A DNA stretch of 64,000 bases from Ktedonobacter sp. SOSP1-85 (lineage in GTDB: Bacteria; Chloroflexota; Ktedonobacteria; Ktedonobacterales; Ktedonobacteraceae): contig NZ_BNJI01000001.1 in the NCBI RefSeq assembly GCF_016587415.1, positions 620,001-684,000 of the forward strand. Reading direction: 5' to 3'. Position numbers and translations under genes: made by a program. Shown in pieces: positions 15,367-24,305 of this stretch. Under the pieces are notes generated by a model. It saw only the letters and a program-made list of their open reading frames with translations. It searched no databases and was not told the origin of the DNA. Position 1 is the stretch's first letter, and each line of letters begins with the position of its first letter.

Positions 15367-16602
15367 CTATTGATAACGCTGAAAAATCAGGGATGTATTA
15401 TGCCCACCAAAGCCCATAGAATTAGAGAGCGCGACGTTGACCTCTCCGTGCCTGGCCTCGTTGGGGATATAATCCAGGTCACACTCGGGATCGGGATGCT
15501 CCAGATTGATGGTTGGCGGCATAATGCCATGCACGATACTGAGGATAGAGATGACGGCTTCAATGGCGCCAGCCGCGCCAAAGGTGTGCCCCAGCATGGA
15601 TTTTGTCGAGCTTACCGCCAACTTGTAGGCATGCTCACCGAAACAGGTTTTGATGGCCTGCGTCTCAGTAGAGTCATTGAAACGCGTCGAGGTGCCATGC
15701 GCATTGATATAATCGACCTGTTCAGGACGCAGATCCGCGCTCTGCAAAGCACGCTGCATGGCACGTATTAATCCCTCTCCTCCCGGAGCGGGTTCAGTAA
15801 TATGATAGGCATCCGCCGTTGAGCCATAGCCAACCAGTTCCGCGATGATGGGCGCACCACGCTCCAGGGCGAAGTCCAGGTCCTCCAGCACCAGCATGCC
15901 TGCACCCTCACCCATCACAAAGCCATCTCGTTCGGCGTCGAACGGGCGACTGGCCCGCTGAGGATCGTCGTTGCGGCGCGACAAGGCATGCATATTGGCG
16001 AAGGAGGCCATCCCGAGAGGAGTGACAGCTTTTTCGGAGCCACCCGCCAGCATGACTTTCGCCGTTCCGCGACGGATAGTCTCCCAGGCCTCTCCAAGCG
16101 CGTTACCACTGGTCGCGCAGGCGGAAACCGCGGCCCATACGGGTCCACGCGCCCCGGTCAGCAGCGAGACCATGGCGGGGGCCGCGTTGAGCATCATCAT
16201 GGGGATCAGAAATGGACTGACGCGAGAGGGTCCCTTCTCGTGCAGGACAGCGAACTGTTCATGAAGGCTGATAAAGCCGCCCACACCACTACCAATACAG
16301 ACGCCCGCATCAGGTGCGAGCTGATCAGTAATTGTTAAACCGGCCTGGGCAAGCGCCTGGCGAGATGCCGCGACCGCCAGGTGCGTGAAGGGATCATTGC
16401 GGCGGATCTCCTTACGCTCCATATACTGGCTGGCATCAAAGTCCCTCACCTCGCCTGCAAAGCGTACCAGGTACTCGCTGGCATCAAAGCTGCTAATAGG
16501 GCCAATACCCGAGCGCCCCTGACAGAGCGCCTCCCAGGTCTCTTCAAGCGTATGCCCCAGGGATGTCACCATCCCCATACCTGTCACTACAACACGCTTC
16601 AT
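15367..16602 (-). CDS. fabF: 3-oxoacyl-ACP synthase II (KAS II)
   Basis: Condenses malonyl-ACP with a growing acyl-ACP in fatty acid elongation. 411 residues, the usual length. Cys-His-His triad: VSACATSGNALGEA (Cys near 162), NAHGTSTRFNDSTE (His near 302) and KSMLGHTFGAAGAIE (His near 338); C-terminal NSMGFGGHNTSLIF is typical of FabF. ATG 16602 follows GGAGGAA, better than the in-frame codon at 16617. It stands alone, without acpP or other fab genes, and is divergent from a TetR gene. A secondary-metabolism KS is less likely because the motifs are FabF-like. Confidence 0.92.
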   Translation of the reverse strand: MKRVVVTGMGMVTSLGHTLEETWEALCQGRSGIGPISSFDASEYLVRFAGEVRDFDASQYMERKEIRRNDPFTHLAVAASRQALAQAGLTITDQLAPDAGVCIGSGVGGFISLHEQFAVLHEKGPSRVSPFLIPMMMLNAAPAMVSLLTGARGPVWAAVSACATSGNALGEAWETIRRGTAKVMLAGGSEKAVTPLGMASFANMHALSRRNDDPQRASRPFDAERDGFVMGEGAGMLVLEDLDFALERGAPIIAELVGYGSTADAYHITEPAPGGEGLIRAMQRALQSADLRPEQVDYINAHGTSTRFNDSTETQAIKTCFGEHAYKLAVSSTKSMLGHTFGAAGAIEAVISILSIVHGIMPPTINLEHPDPECDLDYIPNEARHGEVNVALSNSMGFGGHNTSLIFQRYQ

Positions 16603-16767
16603 AGTATATTCCTCCACTGACTAGTTCTCATAAAATACTTCTCCACTGCCTAGTTACTATAGCAATAACACATTGTATGGCTCAGATATTCATTCTTTAG
16701 ACACCATCGATTAGCGGCCTCGGAAGCATCATAACTGGACGCATTTGTTCTGTCAAACCTCTCCCTC

Positions 16768-16796
16768 TTGACATTCTACCTACTAGATGGTAGACT
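16768..16796 (+). promoter_or_regulatory. TetR promoter with operator
   Basis: TTGACA (16768-16773), 17-base spacer, TAGACT (16791-16796), then 7 bases to ATG 16804. The spacer holds the near-palindrome CTACCTACTAGATGGTAG (16776-16793), which recurs before the OsmC gene. This suggests autorepression by the TetR protein. Confidence 0.7.
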
Positions 16797-16803
16797 CAAG
16801 CTA

Positions 16804-17379
16804 ATGAAGACACAGGTAAATACCGCACAACAAATTATCGAGATTTCGCTGACGCTCATGATCGAGCGCGGATACAACGCCTTCAGCTACGCCAACATTA
16901 CGGATCGGCTAGAGATCCGGAAGGCTAGTATCCACTATCACTTTCCCAATAAAAGCGACCTTGGGCGCGCAGTCGTGGTTTATTATCGCGCGCTGGTGCA
17001 ACAGAGTCTCAACCAGATTGAGCAGGCAAGCGACGATCCCAGGCGCCAACTCGCTATGTACATTGAGCAGGTACACAAGCAACTGAAGGAGGATAACTTC
17101 TTCTGTCTCTGTACGCTCTTTGCCGCTGAACTTCCGACCTTACCTGAGAATGTACGAGACGAGGTTCAGGGTTACTTCCGCGACCAGGTGACCTGGTTTT
17201 CTGCGCTGCTGACTGATGGGCGAACAAAGGGTATCTTTACTTTTGGAGGTGACCCCGAGATCGAGGCTCAGAGCGTCGTGGCCGCTATGCAGGGAGCGAT
17301 GATTGCTGCTCGAACCTACCAGGATCCCGAGCGTTTCCGCGCCATCGCACTCCAGGTGTCTTCAGATTTGCAAAAGTAG
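16804..17379 (+). CDS. TetR/AcrR-family transcriptional regulator
   Basis: 191 residues. N-terminal HTH: TAQQIIEISLTLMIERGYNA, FSYANITDRLEIRKASIHYH, FPNKSDLGRAVVVYY, the standard TetR pattern in which the third helix contacts DNA. The C-terminal half is the variable ligand-binding and dimer domain (TetR_C). The ATG at 16804 lies 7 bases after the -10 box with no ribosome site, so the mRNA seems leaderless. An identical-style operator in front of the downstream osmC-like gene suggests it represses both. Its ligand is unknown; an oxidant or electrophile is an inference from the OsmC target. Confidence 0.88.
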   Translation: MKTQVNTAQQIIEISLTLMIERGYNAFSYANITDRLEIRKASIHYHFPNKSDLGRAVVVYYRALVQQSLNQIEQASDDPRRQLAMYIEQVHKQLKEDNFFCLCTLFAAELPTLPENVRDEVQGYFRDQVTWFSALLTDGRTKGIFTFGGDPEIEAQSVVAAMQGAMIAARTYQDPERFRAIALQVSSDLQK

Positions 17380-17407
17380 ACAAGGCACAAATTTTTTTGA
17401 TATACAT

Positions 17408-17425
17408 CTACCTTCTAGTAGGTAG
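17408..17425 (+). promoter_or_regulatory. TetR-type operator before the OsmC gene
   Basis: CTACCTTCTAGTAGGTAG, a palindrome with two central mismatches, differs from the copy at 16776-16793 at only a few positions. It lies 24 bases before the ATG at 17450. Confidence 0.7.
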
Positions 17426-17449
17426 TCAAGCTCACAGGAGGATTTGATC

Positions 17450-17884
17450 ATGGCATTTCGCAGTGCAGATGTTGAATGGCAGGGCAGCGTCCAGAGTGGA
17501 CATGGGCATATTAAGCTCGCGAGTGGTGCGTTTGAGGGCGATTATTCGTTGCGCACCCGTATGGATGCTGGAGCTGAGACCAACCCTGAAGAACTGCTGG
17601 CTTCGGCTCACGCGGGCTGCTTCACCATGGCGTTCTCCATGGCACTGGGCGCGGCGGGTCATGAGCCTACGCGCATTCATACCACAGCCCAGGTGCGCCT
17701 CTCCCAGCGCGGTGGCGAGTTTATCATCCCACGCATTGACCTCAAAACAGAGGCCGTCGTCCCTGGCATCGACGCCGCCACCTTCCAGGAGATCGCGACA
17801 AGGGCCGAGCGCTCCTGCCCCGTCTCCAAGGCGCTAGCTGGCACTGAGATTCACCTGGAGGCCACCCTCCTCGAAGCCTGGTGA
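17450..17884 (+). CDS. OsmC/Ohr family peroxidase
   Basis: 144 residues of the OsmC fold, thiol peroxidases that reduce organic hydroperoxides. The two redox cysteines are placed as expected: SAHAGCFTMAFSMAL (Cys near 57) and ERSCPVSKALAG (Cys near 123), with the Arg/Glu region ETNPEELLASAH ahead of the first. AGGAGGA precedes ATG 17450. It follows the TetR gene by 70 bases and has its own copy of the presumed operator, then a hairpin terminator. YhfA/OsmC subgroup rather than Ohr by eye. Confidence 0.9.
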   Translation: MAFRSADVEWQGSVQSGHGHIKLASGAFEGDYSLRTRMDAGAETNPEELLASAHAGCFTMAFSMALGAAGHEPTRIHTTAQVRLSQRGGEFIIPRIDLKTEAVVPGIDAATFQEIATRAERSCPVSKALAGTEIHLEATLLEAW

Positions 17885-17893
17885 CAAGAGTGT

Positions 17894-17946
17894 AGCCATC
17901 ATGAGTAAGGAGCCAAGTTTGCTTGACCCCTTACTCATGACGGCTT
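17894..17946 (+). terminator. Rho-independent terminator after the OsmC gene
   Basis: TCATGAGTAAGG (17899-17910) pairs with CCTTACTCATGA (17929-17940), extended by AGCC/GGCT with one bulge, then TTTTTA. Confidence 0.85.
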
Positions 17947-17951
17947 TTTAC

Positions 17952-18893
17952 TTAGCTTGCAAAGGCTTTATCAAGCAGGCGCGTGACATCGCTGTTGAGA
18001 ACATCAAAACTACCAGGTGCGCCCAGTTCGGCGCCATAGAGTAGGCGGTTATTACGTACAGCGGCAAAAACGACGCAGTAGCCAGCGCCGCTCCCCGAGC
18101 CGGTCTTGATTCCAATCACACCTGAATAGCTCGTGAGCAGTTGATTGGTGTTATACCAGTCGTAGCGCCGATTATATTGTGTGGGAGGAATATGATACTC
18201 GGTCTGCCGCACAATCTCGGCAAAGATCTGGTATCGCATGGCATAGCGTGCGAGCTTCACCAGGTCCTGTGCGCTTGAATAGTTCCCATCAGGAATGACA
18301 CCATGCGGGCTGGAGAAATGGGTATGTGCCAGGCCGAGCGCCTGGGCCTTGGCGTTCATCATGGCAACAAAGCTATCGGTCGAACCACCCACCCAACGCG
18401 CCAGGGTCAAAGAAGCATCACTGCCTGAAGGGAGTAGTAGCCCATAGAGCAAGTGGCGAATGCGCAAATAGTCGCCAACATGCAGTTGAGCCACGCTCGC
18501 CTCGGGGGGTAACTGGTCCAGGTCCGCCTGTTGCACCGTGACAATCTGATCCAGGTTGCTATTCTCGATCGTCACGACCGCGGTCATAATCTTGGTGGTG
18601 CTGGCAATCGGGACGCTTCTCTGACTATCGCTGTCGAAGAGGACACGATTGTTGGCATTATCTATTATGTATGCACTGCTCCCATTCATGATAGGGGTTG
18701 GGGTTGGAGATGGCGTCGGTGAAGGGGTTGGAGATGGCGTCGGGGAGGGTGTTGGCTCCGGCGTTGGCGTCTCCTGAGCCGCAGCAATCGTAGGCGCAGC
18801 GTTCAACGAGAAATACACAAACGTTCCCATAGCAACGAGAAAAAGAACCATTGCAATCAGAAGCACACTCAAAAGTATTTTTCGCGAATTCAT
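17952..18893 (-). CDS. D-alanyl-D-alanine carboxypeptidase (serine type, S11)
   Basis: 313 residues; trims peptidoglycan stem peptides outside the membrane. N-terminal membrane anchor ILLSVLLIAMVLFLVAMGTF, then a repetitive PTPSPTPSPT linker, then the S11 domain. Catalytic boxes: SxxK as IASTTKIMTA (Ser near 95), KTG as GIKTGSGSGAGYC (near 262). The usual SGN box reads LLPSGSDASLTL, so Asn is replaced by Ser. ATG 18893 follows GGAAAG; the frame extends upstream to 18980 without support. DacA/DacF-like but with the anchor at the N-terminus. Confidence 0.85.
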   Translation of the reverse strand: MNSRKILLSVLLIAMVLFLVAMGTFVYFSLNAAPTIAAAQETPTPEPTPSPTPSPTPSPTPSPTPTPIMNGSSAYIIDNANNRVLFDSDSQRSVPIASTTKIMTAVVTIENSNLDQIVTVQQADLDQLPPEASVAQLHVGDYLRIRHLLYGLLLPSGSDASLTLARWVGGSTDSFVAMMNAKAQALGLAHTHFSSPHGVIPDGNYSSAQDLVKLARYAMRYQIFAEIVRQTEYHIPPTQYNRRYDWYNTNQLLTSYSGVIGIKTGSGSGAGYCVVFAAVRNNRLLYGAELGAPGSFDVLNSDVTRLLDKAFAS

Positions 18894-19060
18894 ATATTTA
18901 GCTTTCCAGAAATATGCTACACCAGGAGTCGGTGTAGTATAGGGCACTGATGATAGAAAAGCATGTGTCAAATGACCCATAGATTAAAAGCCATATATAA
19001 TAATCGTTGCAGCTTGCTTTTTGTGACAGACTTTCTCACCATTACGCGACTCGTAGGGGT

Positions 19061-19107
19061 AAAAAGATGTGGTCTGGTAATGCCTATGACATTACCAGAC
19101 CACATCT
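19061..19107 (-). terminator. 18-bp perfect stem terminator of the permease gene
   Basis: AGATGTGGTCTGGTAATG pairs perfectly across a 7-base loop; read on the minus strand it is followed by TTTT. Confidence 0.85.
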
Positions 19108-19126
19108 GACACAAAGCGACCTCCTC

Positions 19127-20691
19127 TTAGAGTGCGGTTACGTGATGCGCCTTGCGCAGGCGGAGTACATCATCCTCTTCGCTCTCGGACACAAGCGACA
19201 GGTTTCCCAACAGATTGCGCTGCCTCTGCTCAAGAATGATCTCACCCGGATGAAGTGTTCGCCATACGCTCTGCACCGTGTCGGGGGCATATTGACGATA
19301 GAGGAAGTAGCACTCTATGTGCTTCTCCAGGGCCAGGTGATTCGCGCGTCCAAGGATATCTTTGGCCTCCACATCGTTAATATGAGGTTCCGTCATGCGA
19401 AAAATCTCCCGGCGCTCAGTCTCACCTTGCCCCAGGTAGAGAAAGACGACTGGCCTGTGTTCCTTATTGTTGATCGCTACTTGTATGACTTTCTCGTTAT
19501 TCGGATCGTTCGAACTCAAAATCGCGAGGACCGTACCCGGCACATGCTTTGTAACGCCAGTCGCGACTACCGAGACACGACCGCGGCGCCGATGGTAGAG
19601 GTAGCTGGCGAAGGCAATAAGCATGCCTACAACCGCGACCGAGCCACCAAAGGCCGTTGCCAGCGGCTTGGCAATTAGATTTGTGCACCAGGCAATCATC
19701 ACAAGAAGCGTCGTAAGAATACCAAGCCAGAAATTGACGGGAGAGCTTGCCCAACGGCTAGGTGACTCGGGAACTTCGGCGGGACCAGCCTGCTCCTCGA
19801 CCGCGTGTCGGCTCTCGACCTGCCCATCCACCGAGACCTCTAGCTGATCTCCCTGGTGCCCCTCCAGCTTAGCTTGGCTCTGCCCATCGACTCCAACAAT
19901 CGTGCTCTGCTTCTCCAGCAGCTTCTTCAAGTGGTAGACCTTGTTCTGCCGGTAGCGCACAATATCCATCCCCAGGCAGGTCAGCGTAAACGCCCCCAGC
20001 AAGCCAAAGGCATACATATCGCCAAGGATATTGATATTGCCGTGTACCAGGAGAAGCACCACCATTGGGATTCCCGTCGCCAGGATAATGGCATAATGGG
20101 GCGTGTCACGCAGTTTGTTGCGCTGCAAAAGCGCCTCGGAAAAAAACTCCATGCGTGAGAGCGCCAGGAAGACATGATATGAGCCAATGATCGCCGTATT
20201 ACTGGCGAAAATGAGGAGCGCGCCCGCGCTGATAGCGACCTCAGTCTGTAGGATAGGCCCGCCCCAATGGCCAGCCAGGAGCGAGATGATCTGCGCCGAG
20301 CGCTCAGCATTGGCGGCATCATTGGGTAAGAGTAAGGTCGAAAGCATTGTCAGCAAGGGACTGGTCAGGCCTACTGTAAGTACCACAAGGAAGAGGGCAA
20401 TTTTGCCAACCACACGACGTGGTAACTTCATGTTGGGGGCAAGCTGCGAGATGCTCTCCAGTCCCGAAAAGGCCAGGAACGATCCCGCGTACCCAATCAA
20501 GATGGAGGTTGGCGTAATTGCTCGTCCGCTAAACATCTCGGGAAAGAGGCTCAAGAATTGCTGAAATGAGAGATGAGTAAAGACAGTTACCAGGATTGCC
20601 AGGTCACTTACGAAGGCAATGCAGGCACCCACCATACTCACCCGTGCGCTCTCGCTGATGCCCACCCAGTTCAGAATGCCCAGTAACACTA
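19127..20691 (-). pseudogene. APC-family permease, 3' part (split by IS630 elements)
   Basis: Carries most membrane segments of an amino acid/polyamine/organocation permease, for example ASVSDLAILVTVF-like and ITPTSILIGYAGSFLAFSGL helices, followed by a cytosolic tail of about 180 residues with VVATGVTKHVPGTVLAILSS and PVVFLYLGQGET, which looks like a stress-protein-type domain. It begins in the middle of a helix right at the TA next to the IS. Joining base 20689 to the 5' part ending at 23432 keeps frame and gives 659 codons. The gene is therefore disrupted rather than decayed. Confidence 0.88.
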
Positions 20692-20696
20692 GTGGG

Positions 20697-21440
20697 TCAA
20701 CTGCCAATTGAATACCCTTTTGCTACTGCAGCTCCCGATCCAGCTAACCGTCGCAGACGAGCGCGTTCGCGCCGTCTGCGACGCTTGCCATTCCAGACAA
20801 AGGGAGTGGGATCGGCATTCCAGCCTGCCACCGTCTGTTCTAACCAGCCGATCACTTCTTGTGCATTCTTGGGGTGCTGCCCGGCCAGAGCGCGCGGGAC
20901 AATGATGCGTTGCACCGATTCCGCCATGTTCAACCAGGAGCCGCCGATGGGTGTGTAGAGCGGCATCACGCCATGCTCAAAGAACCACTGCACCAGATCA
21001 CAGGACAGGTGCCCTGCCAGATTATCCAGGACCAGCACGATGCGTAATGGTGGCAGGGAGGGGTTGCGGGAAGGATGACCCAGCCACGTTTCCCACTGCG
21101 CATACAGCGGGCGCTCCGCTTCGGGGGGCAGGCTCTCAGCGGGCTGTTTCTTTTCAATCTCGGCGAGCACTTCGGTCAATTCCCCTTTCAGCCAGGGATG
21201 CAACACGGCATTGGGCGCTGACAGGACGCCTTTGGCGCGCAGAAGACCAGTAGCGGGCCGAAAGAGCGTGAGCAGTTTGGCGGTGCCCCCACGCTCGTAT
21301 TCATGGGGGTGCAAGGCCGGGTGGCCTTCCGGTTGCCACGACGCCCCAGGCTGGGGGATCGCCTGATACGGGCCGGCCTCATCTTCATTGAGCTGGGCAA
21401 TCCCTGCCGCTTCAGCGTGCTCGTAGGCGAGGTCAATCAG
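20697..21440 (-). CDS. IS630 transposase OrfB (DDE catalytic part), copy 1
   Basis: Catalytic half of the transposase. DDE residues: Asp in [16 protein letters not shown], Asp in [12 protein letters not shown] and Glu in [13 protein letters not shown]. The frame is open from 21440 and overlaps the end of orfA; the first ATG is only at 21314, after the first catalytic Asp, so the active protein should be an OrfA-OrfB fusion made by -1 slippage at the A8 run (21443-21450). C-terminal tail is strongly basic ([14 protein letters not shown]). Similar but not identical to copy 2, so they are different IS types rather than a fresh duplication. Confidence 0.85.
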   Translation of the reverse strand: MIDLAYEHAEAAGIAQLNEDEAGPYQAIPQPGASWQPEGHPALHPHEYERGGTAKLLTLFRPATGLLRAKGVLSAPNAVLHPWLKGELTEVLAEIEKKQPAESLPPEAERPLYAQWETWLGHPSRNPSLPPLRIVLVLDNLAGHLSCDLVQWFFEHGVMPLYTPIGGSWLNMAESVQRIIVPRALAGQHPKNAQEVIGWLEQTVAGWNADPTPFVWNGKRRRRRERARLRRLAGSGAAVAKGYSIGS

Positions 21441-21988
21441 TCTTTTTTTTCCGGCGTTTCCATATCATAGACGGTCACCGTCCCGCTTTTGCGCTTGCGC
21501 AGCGCGTAGCCGGTGCGGCACCAGGTGCGCGTGCGTTGATAGCTGTAGCCGGAATTATGAAGCACCTGGCGAATGGTTTCGTTGGCAATGTGGGGCAGAT
21601 CGGTGGCTCGTAGCGCTTTGCGCAGCAGTGAGAGCGACCACGTCGCTGTCTGGTCGGCTTTCCGATCCGGCACCCGCTGCACCTCAGCCAGGATGCGTGC
21701 CTGCTGCTCACACGTGTAGGTCGGCTTGCCGCCTCGACCTGCCGCAATCGAGAGCGCTGCCAGGCCGTGCTCATTGAAGCGTCTGACCAGCTTCCCTACG
21801 CTGCGCGCCTCCTTGAAACCGGCCACACCTGCCGCCTGCGCAAAGGACTGCTTGGCCGCTACGGCCAGCAATGCTTTGGCTCGTCGCGCCACGTCGATCC
21901 GTTCACTACTCGCTTTGACGATGCGACGCAATTCACGCTCTTCCTGTGTGTTGAAAGCACGCAGAGGATGTTTCTGGAGTTGGGCCAT
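21437..21988 (-). CDS. IS630 transposase OrfA (HTH part), copy 1
   Basis: 183 residues with two HTH units: [20 protein letters not shown] followed by [20 protein letters not shown], and [20 protein letters not shown]. This part binds the terminal repeats. The gene ends in ACGCCGG then eight A, where the ribosome can slip by -1 into orfB. Start [12 protein letters not shown] at 21988. Confidence 0.85.
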   Translation of the reverse strand: MAQLQKHPLRAFNTQEERELRRIVKASSERIDVARRAKALLAVAAKQSFAQAAGVAGFKEARSVGKLVRRFNEHGLAALSIAAGRGGKPTYTCEQQARILAEVQRVPDRKADQTATWSLSLLRKALRATDLPHIANETIRQVLHNSGYSYQRTRTWCRTGYALRKRKSGTVTVYDMETPEKKD

Positions 21989-22072
21989 GGACGTGTTCCT
22001 TCTTTCTCTCCCCTATTCTACCACTCCCGCGTTCCTAACTGTTACTTCATCGCTAGCTGACCCACTAGTGGG

Positions 22073-22816
22073 TCACTCGGCAATTGAGTAGCCATGAACG
22101 ACAGTTGCCCCAGAGCCGCCGAGTCGGCGTAGTCGTGCACGCTCACGTCGTCGGCGGCGCTTGCCATTCCACACAAAGGGAGTTGGATGCTCATTCCAGC
22201 CAACGACGGTTTGCTCCAACCACTCAATGATGTGCTGGGCCGTCTGGGGATGCTGCCCAGCCAGGGCCCGGCGCACGATGATGCGTTGCAGCGACTCCGC
22301 CATGTTGAGCCAGGAACCAGAGATCGGCGTGTAAAGCGGCAGAATACCGTGTTGCAGCAGCCAGCGCACCATGTCATAGCTCAGATGTCCCTTGAGATTG
22401 TCCCAGATCAAGATGAGACGCAAGGCCGGAGCCGGTTTGGGACGTTCGTAGGACCACCACCAATGCTGCCAGGTCTGCATCAGCAGGTGATCATCGGGCA
22501 AGGGATGACGCACCACAGGCGGGTTCGCCTCCAAGTGGTCAAGCAGCGGCTGGAGATGTTTTTTGAGCCAGGGATGCAGCACGGCATTGGGAGCTGAGAG
22601 GACACCTGTGGCCTGCACTTCGCCGGTGTGAGGACGAAAGAGGGTGAGCAGTTTGGCTGTGCCTCCGCGCACGTATTCGTGGGGCTGCAAGAGTGGCTTG
22701 CCCTCTGGATACCAGTTCTCTCCTGGCTGCGGAATCGCTTGATACGGTCCTGCTTCATCTTGACACCACAGGGGCAAGCCGGCGGCTTCCGCGTGCTCGT
22801 AGGCCAGTTCGATCAA
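22073..22816 (-). CDS. IS630 transposase OrfB, copy 2
   Basis: Catalytic half with DDE residues in [31 protein letters not shown] and [12 protein letters not shown]. The first codon of the frame, TTG at 22814-22816, overlaps the orfA stop codon. Slippage at the A8 run (22819-22826) would instead produce one 430-residue OrfAB protein, as known for other IS630 members. The sequence is intact, so this copy may be active. Confidence 0.85.
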   Translation of the reverse strand: MIELAYEHAEAAGLPLWCQDEAGPYQAIPQPGENWYPEGKPLLQPHEYVRGGTAKLLTLFRPHTGEVQATGVLSAPNAVLHPWLKKHLQPLLDHLEANPPVVRHPLPDDHLLMQTWQHWWWSYERPKPAPALRLILIWDNLKGHLSYDMVRWLLQHGILPLYTPISGSWLNMAESLQRIIVRRALAGQHPQTAQHIIEWLEQTVVGWNEHPTPFVWNGKRRRRRERARLRRLGGSGATVVHGYSIAE

Positions 22817-23358
22817 GGTTTTTTTTCTTGCGCCTTGGGGTCTTCAACCTTCACGGTTCCCGTTTTGCGTACCCGCAACGCCGTCCCCGTCGGACACCAT
22901 GTGCGTGTCTTGCCAAAGGCATAGCCTGACTCATGGAGCACTTCCCCAATGGTGGTGGCACTGATCTGTGGCAGGGCGTCTTTGCGCAAGGCCCGCTCTA
23001 AGGTTTCCAACGACCAGGTCGCCGTTCCGTCTTTCTCCCGATCAGGCTTTCGTTGGACCTCGGCCATGATGCGTGCGCGTTGTTCACTGGTATACGTCTG
23101 TTTGCGGCCTCGCCCTGGCGCAATCAGCAGGGCAGCCAACCCCTGCTGATTGAAACGCTTGACCAATTGGCTGATGCTATCTCCACTCTTGTATCCAACC
23201 TCCTGGGCTGCCTTGGTATACGGCCTGCCTGCTCTGACTGCCAATAATGCTTTGGCCCGCTTTACCACATCCACCCGTTCACTCGTGGCTTTCGCGGTTC
23301 GCTGCAAGACTCGTTCCTCTTCTGCAGTGAAGGCTCGCAGTGGATCTACTCGTCTCAT
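22813..23358 (-). CDS. IS630 transposase OrfA, copy 2
   Basis: 181-residue HTH part: [40 protein letters not shown] and [17 protein letters not shown]. Ends PKAQEKKP at the A8 slippery run. Starts [15 protein letters not shown] about 70 bases inside the right end of the IS. Confidence 0.85.
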   Translation of the reverse strand: MRRVDPLRAFTAEEERVLQRTAKATSERVDVVKRAKALLAVRAGRPYTKAAQEVGYKSGDSISQLVKRFNQQGLAALLIAPGRGRKQTYTSEQRARIMAEVQRKPDREKDGTATWSLETLERALRKDALPQISATTIGEVLHESGYAFGKTRTWCPTGTALRVRKTGTVKVEDPKAQEKKP

Positions 23359-23431
23359 GCTCAGTTCCCCCCTTGATCTTCAGTGTACCCCCTTTCCTTC
23401 TTGATGGCAAGCTAATTGCCGGGTGACCCAC

Positions 23432-23848
23432 TAGCACAAGCAGCGTCAGCCAGAGTGCGAGGCTAAAGCCAAGTACGCTCGTGCCTGTACCCAACATAGG
23501 AAAGACGATGCTGAGATACAAGATACCCGAGAGACTACTGATAGCTGCAGTAAGAAAGTAGTCAACCAGGATAAACATGCCACCCAGAGCTCCAAACCAG
23601 CGATTAAGCGCCTGGCTCGCCACCGTTACTACACCACCACCCTGGGGGAAGCGATAGGTCACCTCTACATATTTAAAGGTCAACAGGAGAAAGACCGACA
23701 TCGTTAAGAAGACAAAAAAGCCCGCCAGTTTCCCAACAGTTGCATAGAGAATACCTGGCACATAGTAGATAGAGGTGCCAATATCGGCAAAGACGACCGC
23801 CCAACACAGGAGCGGCCCGAGCTGTTGTGTCTGCTTCTGCTGTTCCAT
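23432..23848 (-). pseudogene. APC-family permease, 5' part
   Basis: Start MEQQKQTQQLGPLLCWAVVF at 23848, with AGAGG upstream; then FADIGTSIYYVPGILYATVG, the conserved first helix of APC permeases, and YRFPQGGGVVTVASQALNRW in helix 2-3. It breaks after LTLLVL at the TA of IS copy 2. The remaining 520 residues are at 19127-20691. An in-frame ATG at 23887 is possible. Confidence 0.85.
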
Positions 23849-24194
23849 ACCTGCGTCCTCTTGCTCTCTCTTCTCACGGGGAAACATAGGGATATCTTTT
23901 ACTTGTACAACGATACGTGGCGCGCTTGCGATGCGTCACAGTGGCTGCTATTGGCACGAAACAGTTGAGCCTGGCGTGACACTCTCCCGATAACAGGCTT
24001 CCCCATCTGGCGAACAGCGATTTGAACAGGAGAGAGGGCATAGCATATACTACTTGCAAACGCATGTTTATGGCACACCCCCGTTACCCCGAAGGTTCGC
24101 GCAGCGAGCTGAGGCTGAAACAACAGGAGCACACGCGCTTTTTCACGATTGGTATGCTAACAGCAGAGCTTTCCATGTTATCGAGGCGGCCCGT
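23849..24194. other. Gene-free stretch upstream of the permease
   Basis: No convincing coding sequence or clear hairpin; open frames here lack ribosome sites. It presumably holds the permease promoter on the minus strand, which I could not place with confidence. Confidence 0.4.
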
Positions 24195-24198
24195 AAAA

Positions 24199-24258
24199 CC
24201 CCTGTCTTTAGACATGGGGATATAAGGGCCGTTCCTTTTCTGGGTGGATAGGGCGGTG
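24199..24258 (+). repeat. TnpB element left end
   Basis: Hairpin plus the motif TTCCTTTTCTGGGTGGATAG GGCGGTG. It matches the reverse complement of 11027-11092, with hairpin and motif in the same order and spacing. Confidence 0.65.
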
Positions 24259-24268
24259 GTGGATATGC

Positions 24269-24305
24269 TTGACATGATATCACTATGATGTTAAAATAAC
24301 ATCAT
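24269..24305 (+). promoter_or_regulatory. Promoter with palindromic operator over -10 and start codon
   Basis: TTGACA (24269-24274), 17-base spacer, TAAAAT (24292-24297). Perfect inverted repeat ATGATGTTA-AAA-TAACATCAT at 24285-24305 covers the -10 box and the A and T of the ATG at 24304. Transcription would start at about the start codon. The operator is the obvious target for the Arc-like protein encoded immediately downstream. Confidence 0.75.

Larger units (their letters stand above)
20692..22065 (-). mobile_element. IS630-family element, copy 1 (1374 bp)
   Basis: Ends GTGGGTCAACTGCCAATTG (left) and, reverse-complemented, GTGGGTCAGCTAGCGATG (right), flanked by TA at 20690-20691 and 22066-22067. 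TA target duplication is the hallmark of IS630/Tc1-mariner elements. It contains orfA and orfB joined by a presumed frameshift. Confidence 0.88.
22068..23431 (-). mobile_element. IS630-family element, copy 2 (1364 bp)
   Basis: Ends GTGGGTCACTCGGCAATT and, reverse-complemented, GTGGGTCACCCGGCAATT differ at one position. Flanked by TA at 22066-22067, shared with copy 1, and at 23432-23433. Same orientation as copy 1. Confidence 0.9.

Noticed and set aside
18690..18780. Tandem repeat array resembling a CRISPR or VNTR
   Set aside because: It is the coding sequence for the PTPSPT linker of the carboxypeptidase; there are no spacers. No CRISPR array occurs in the window.
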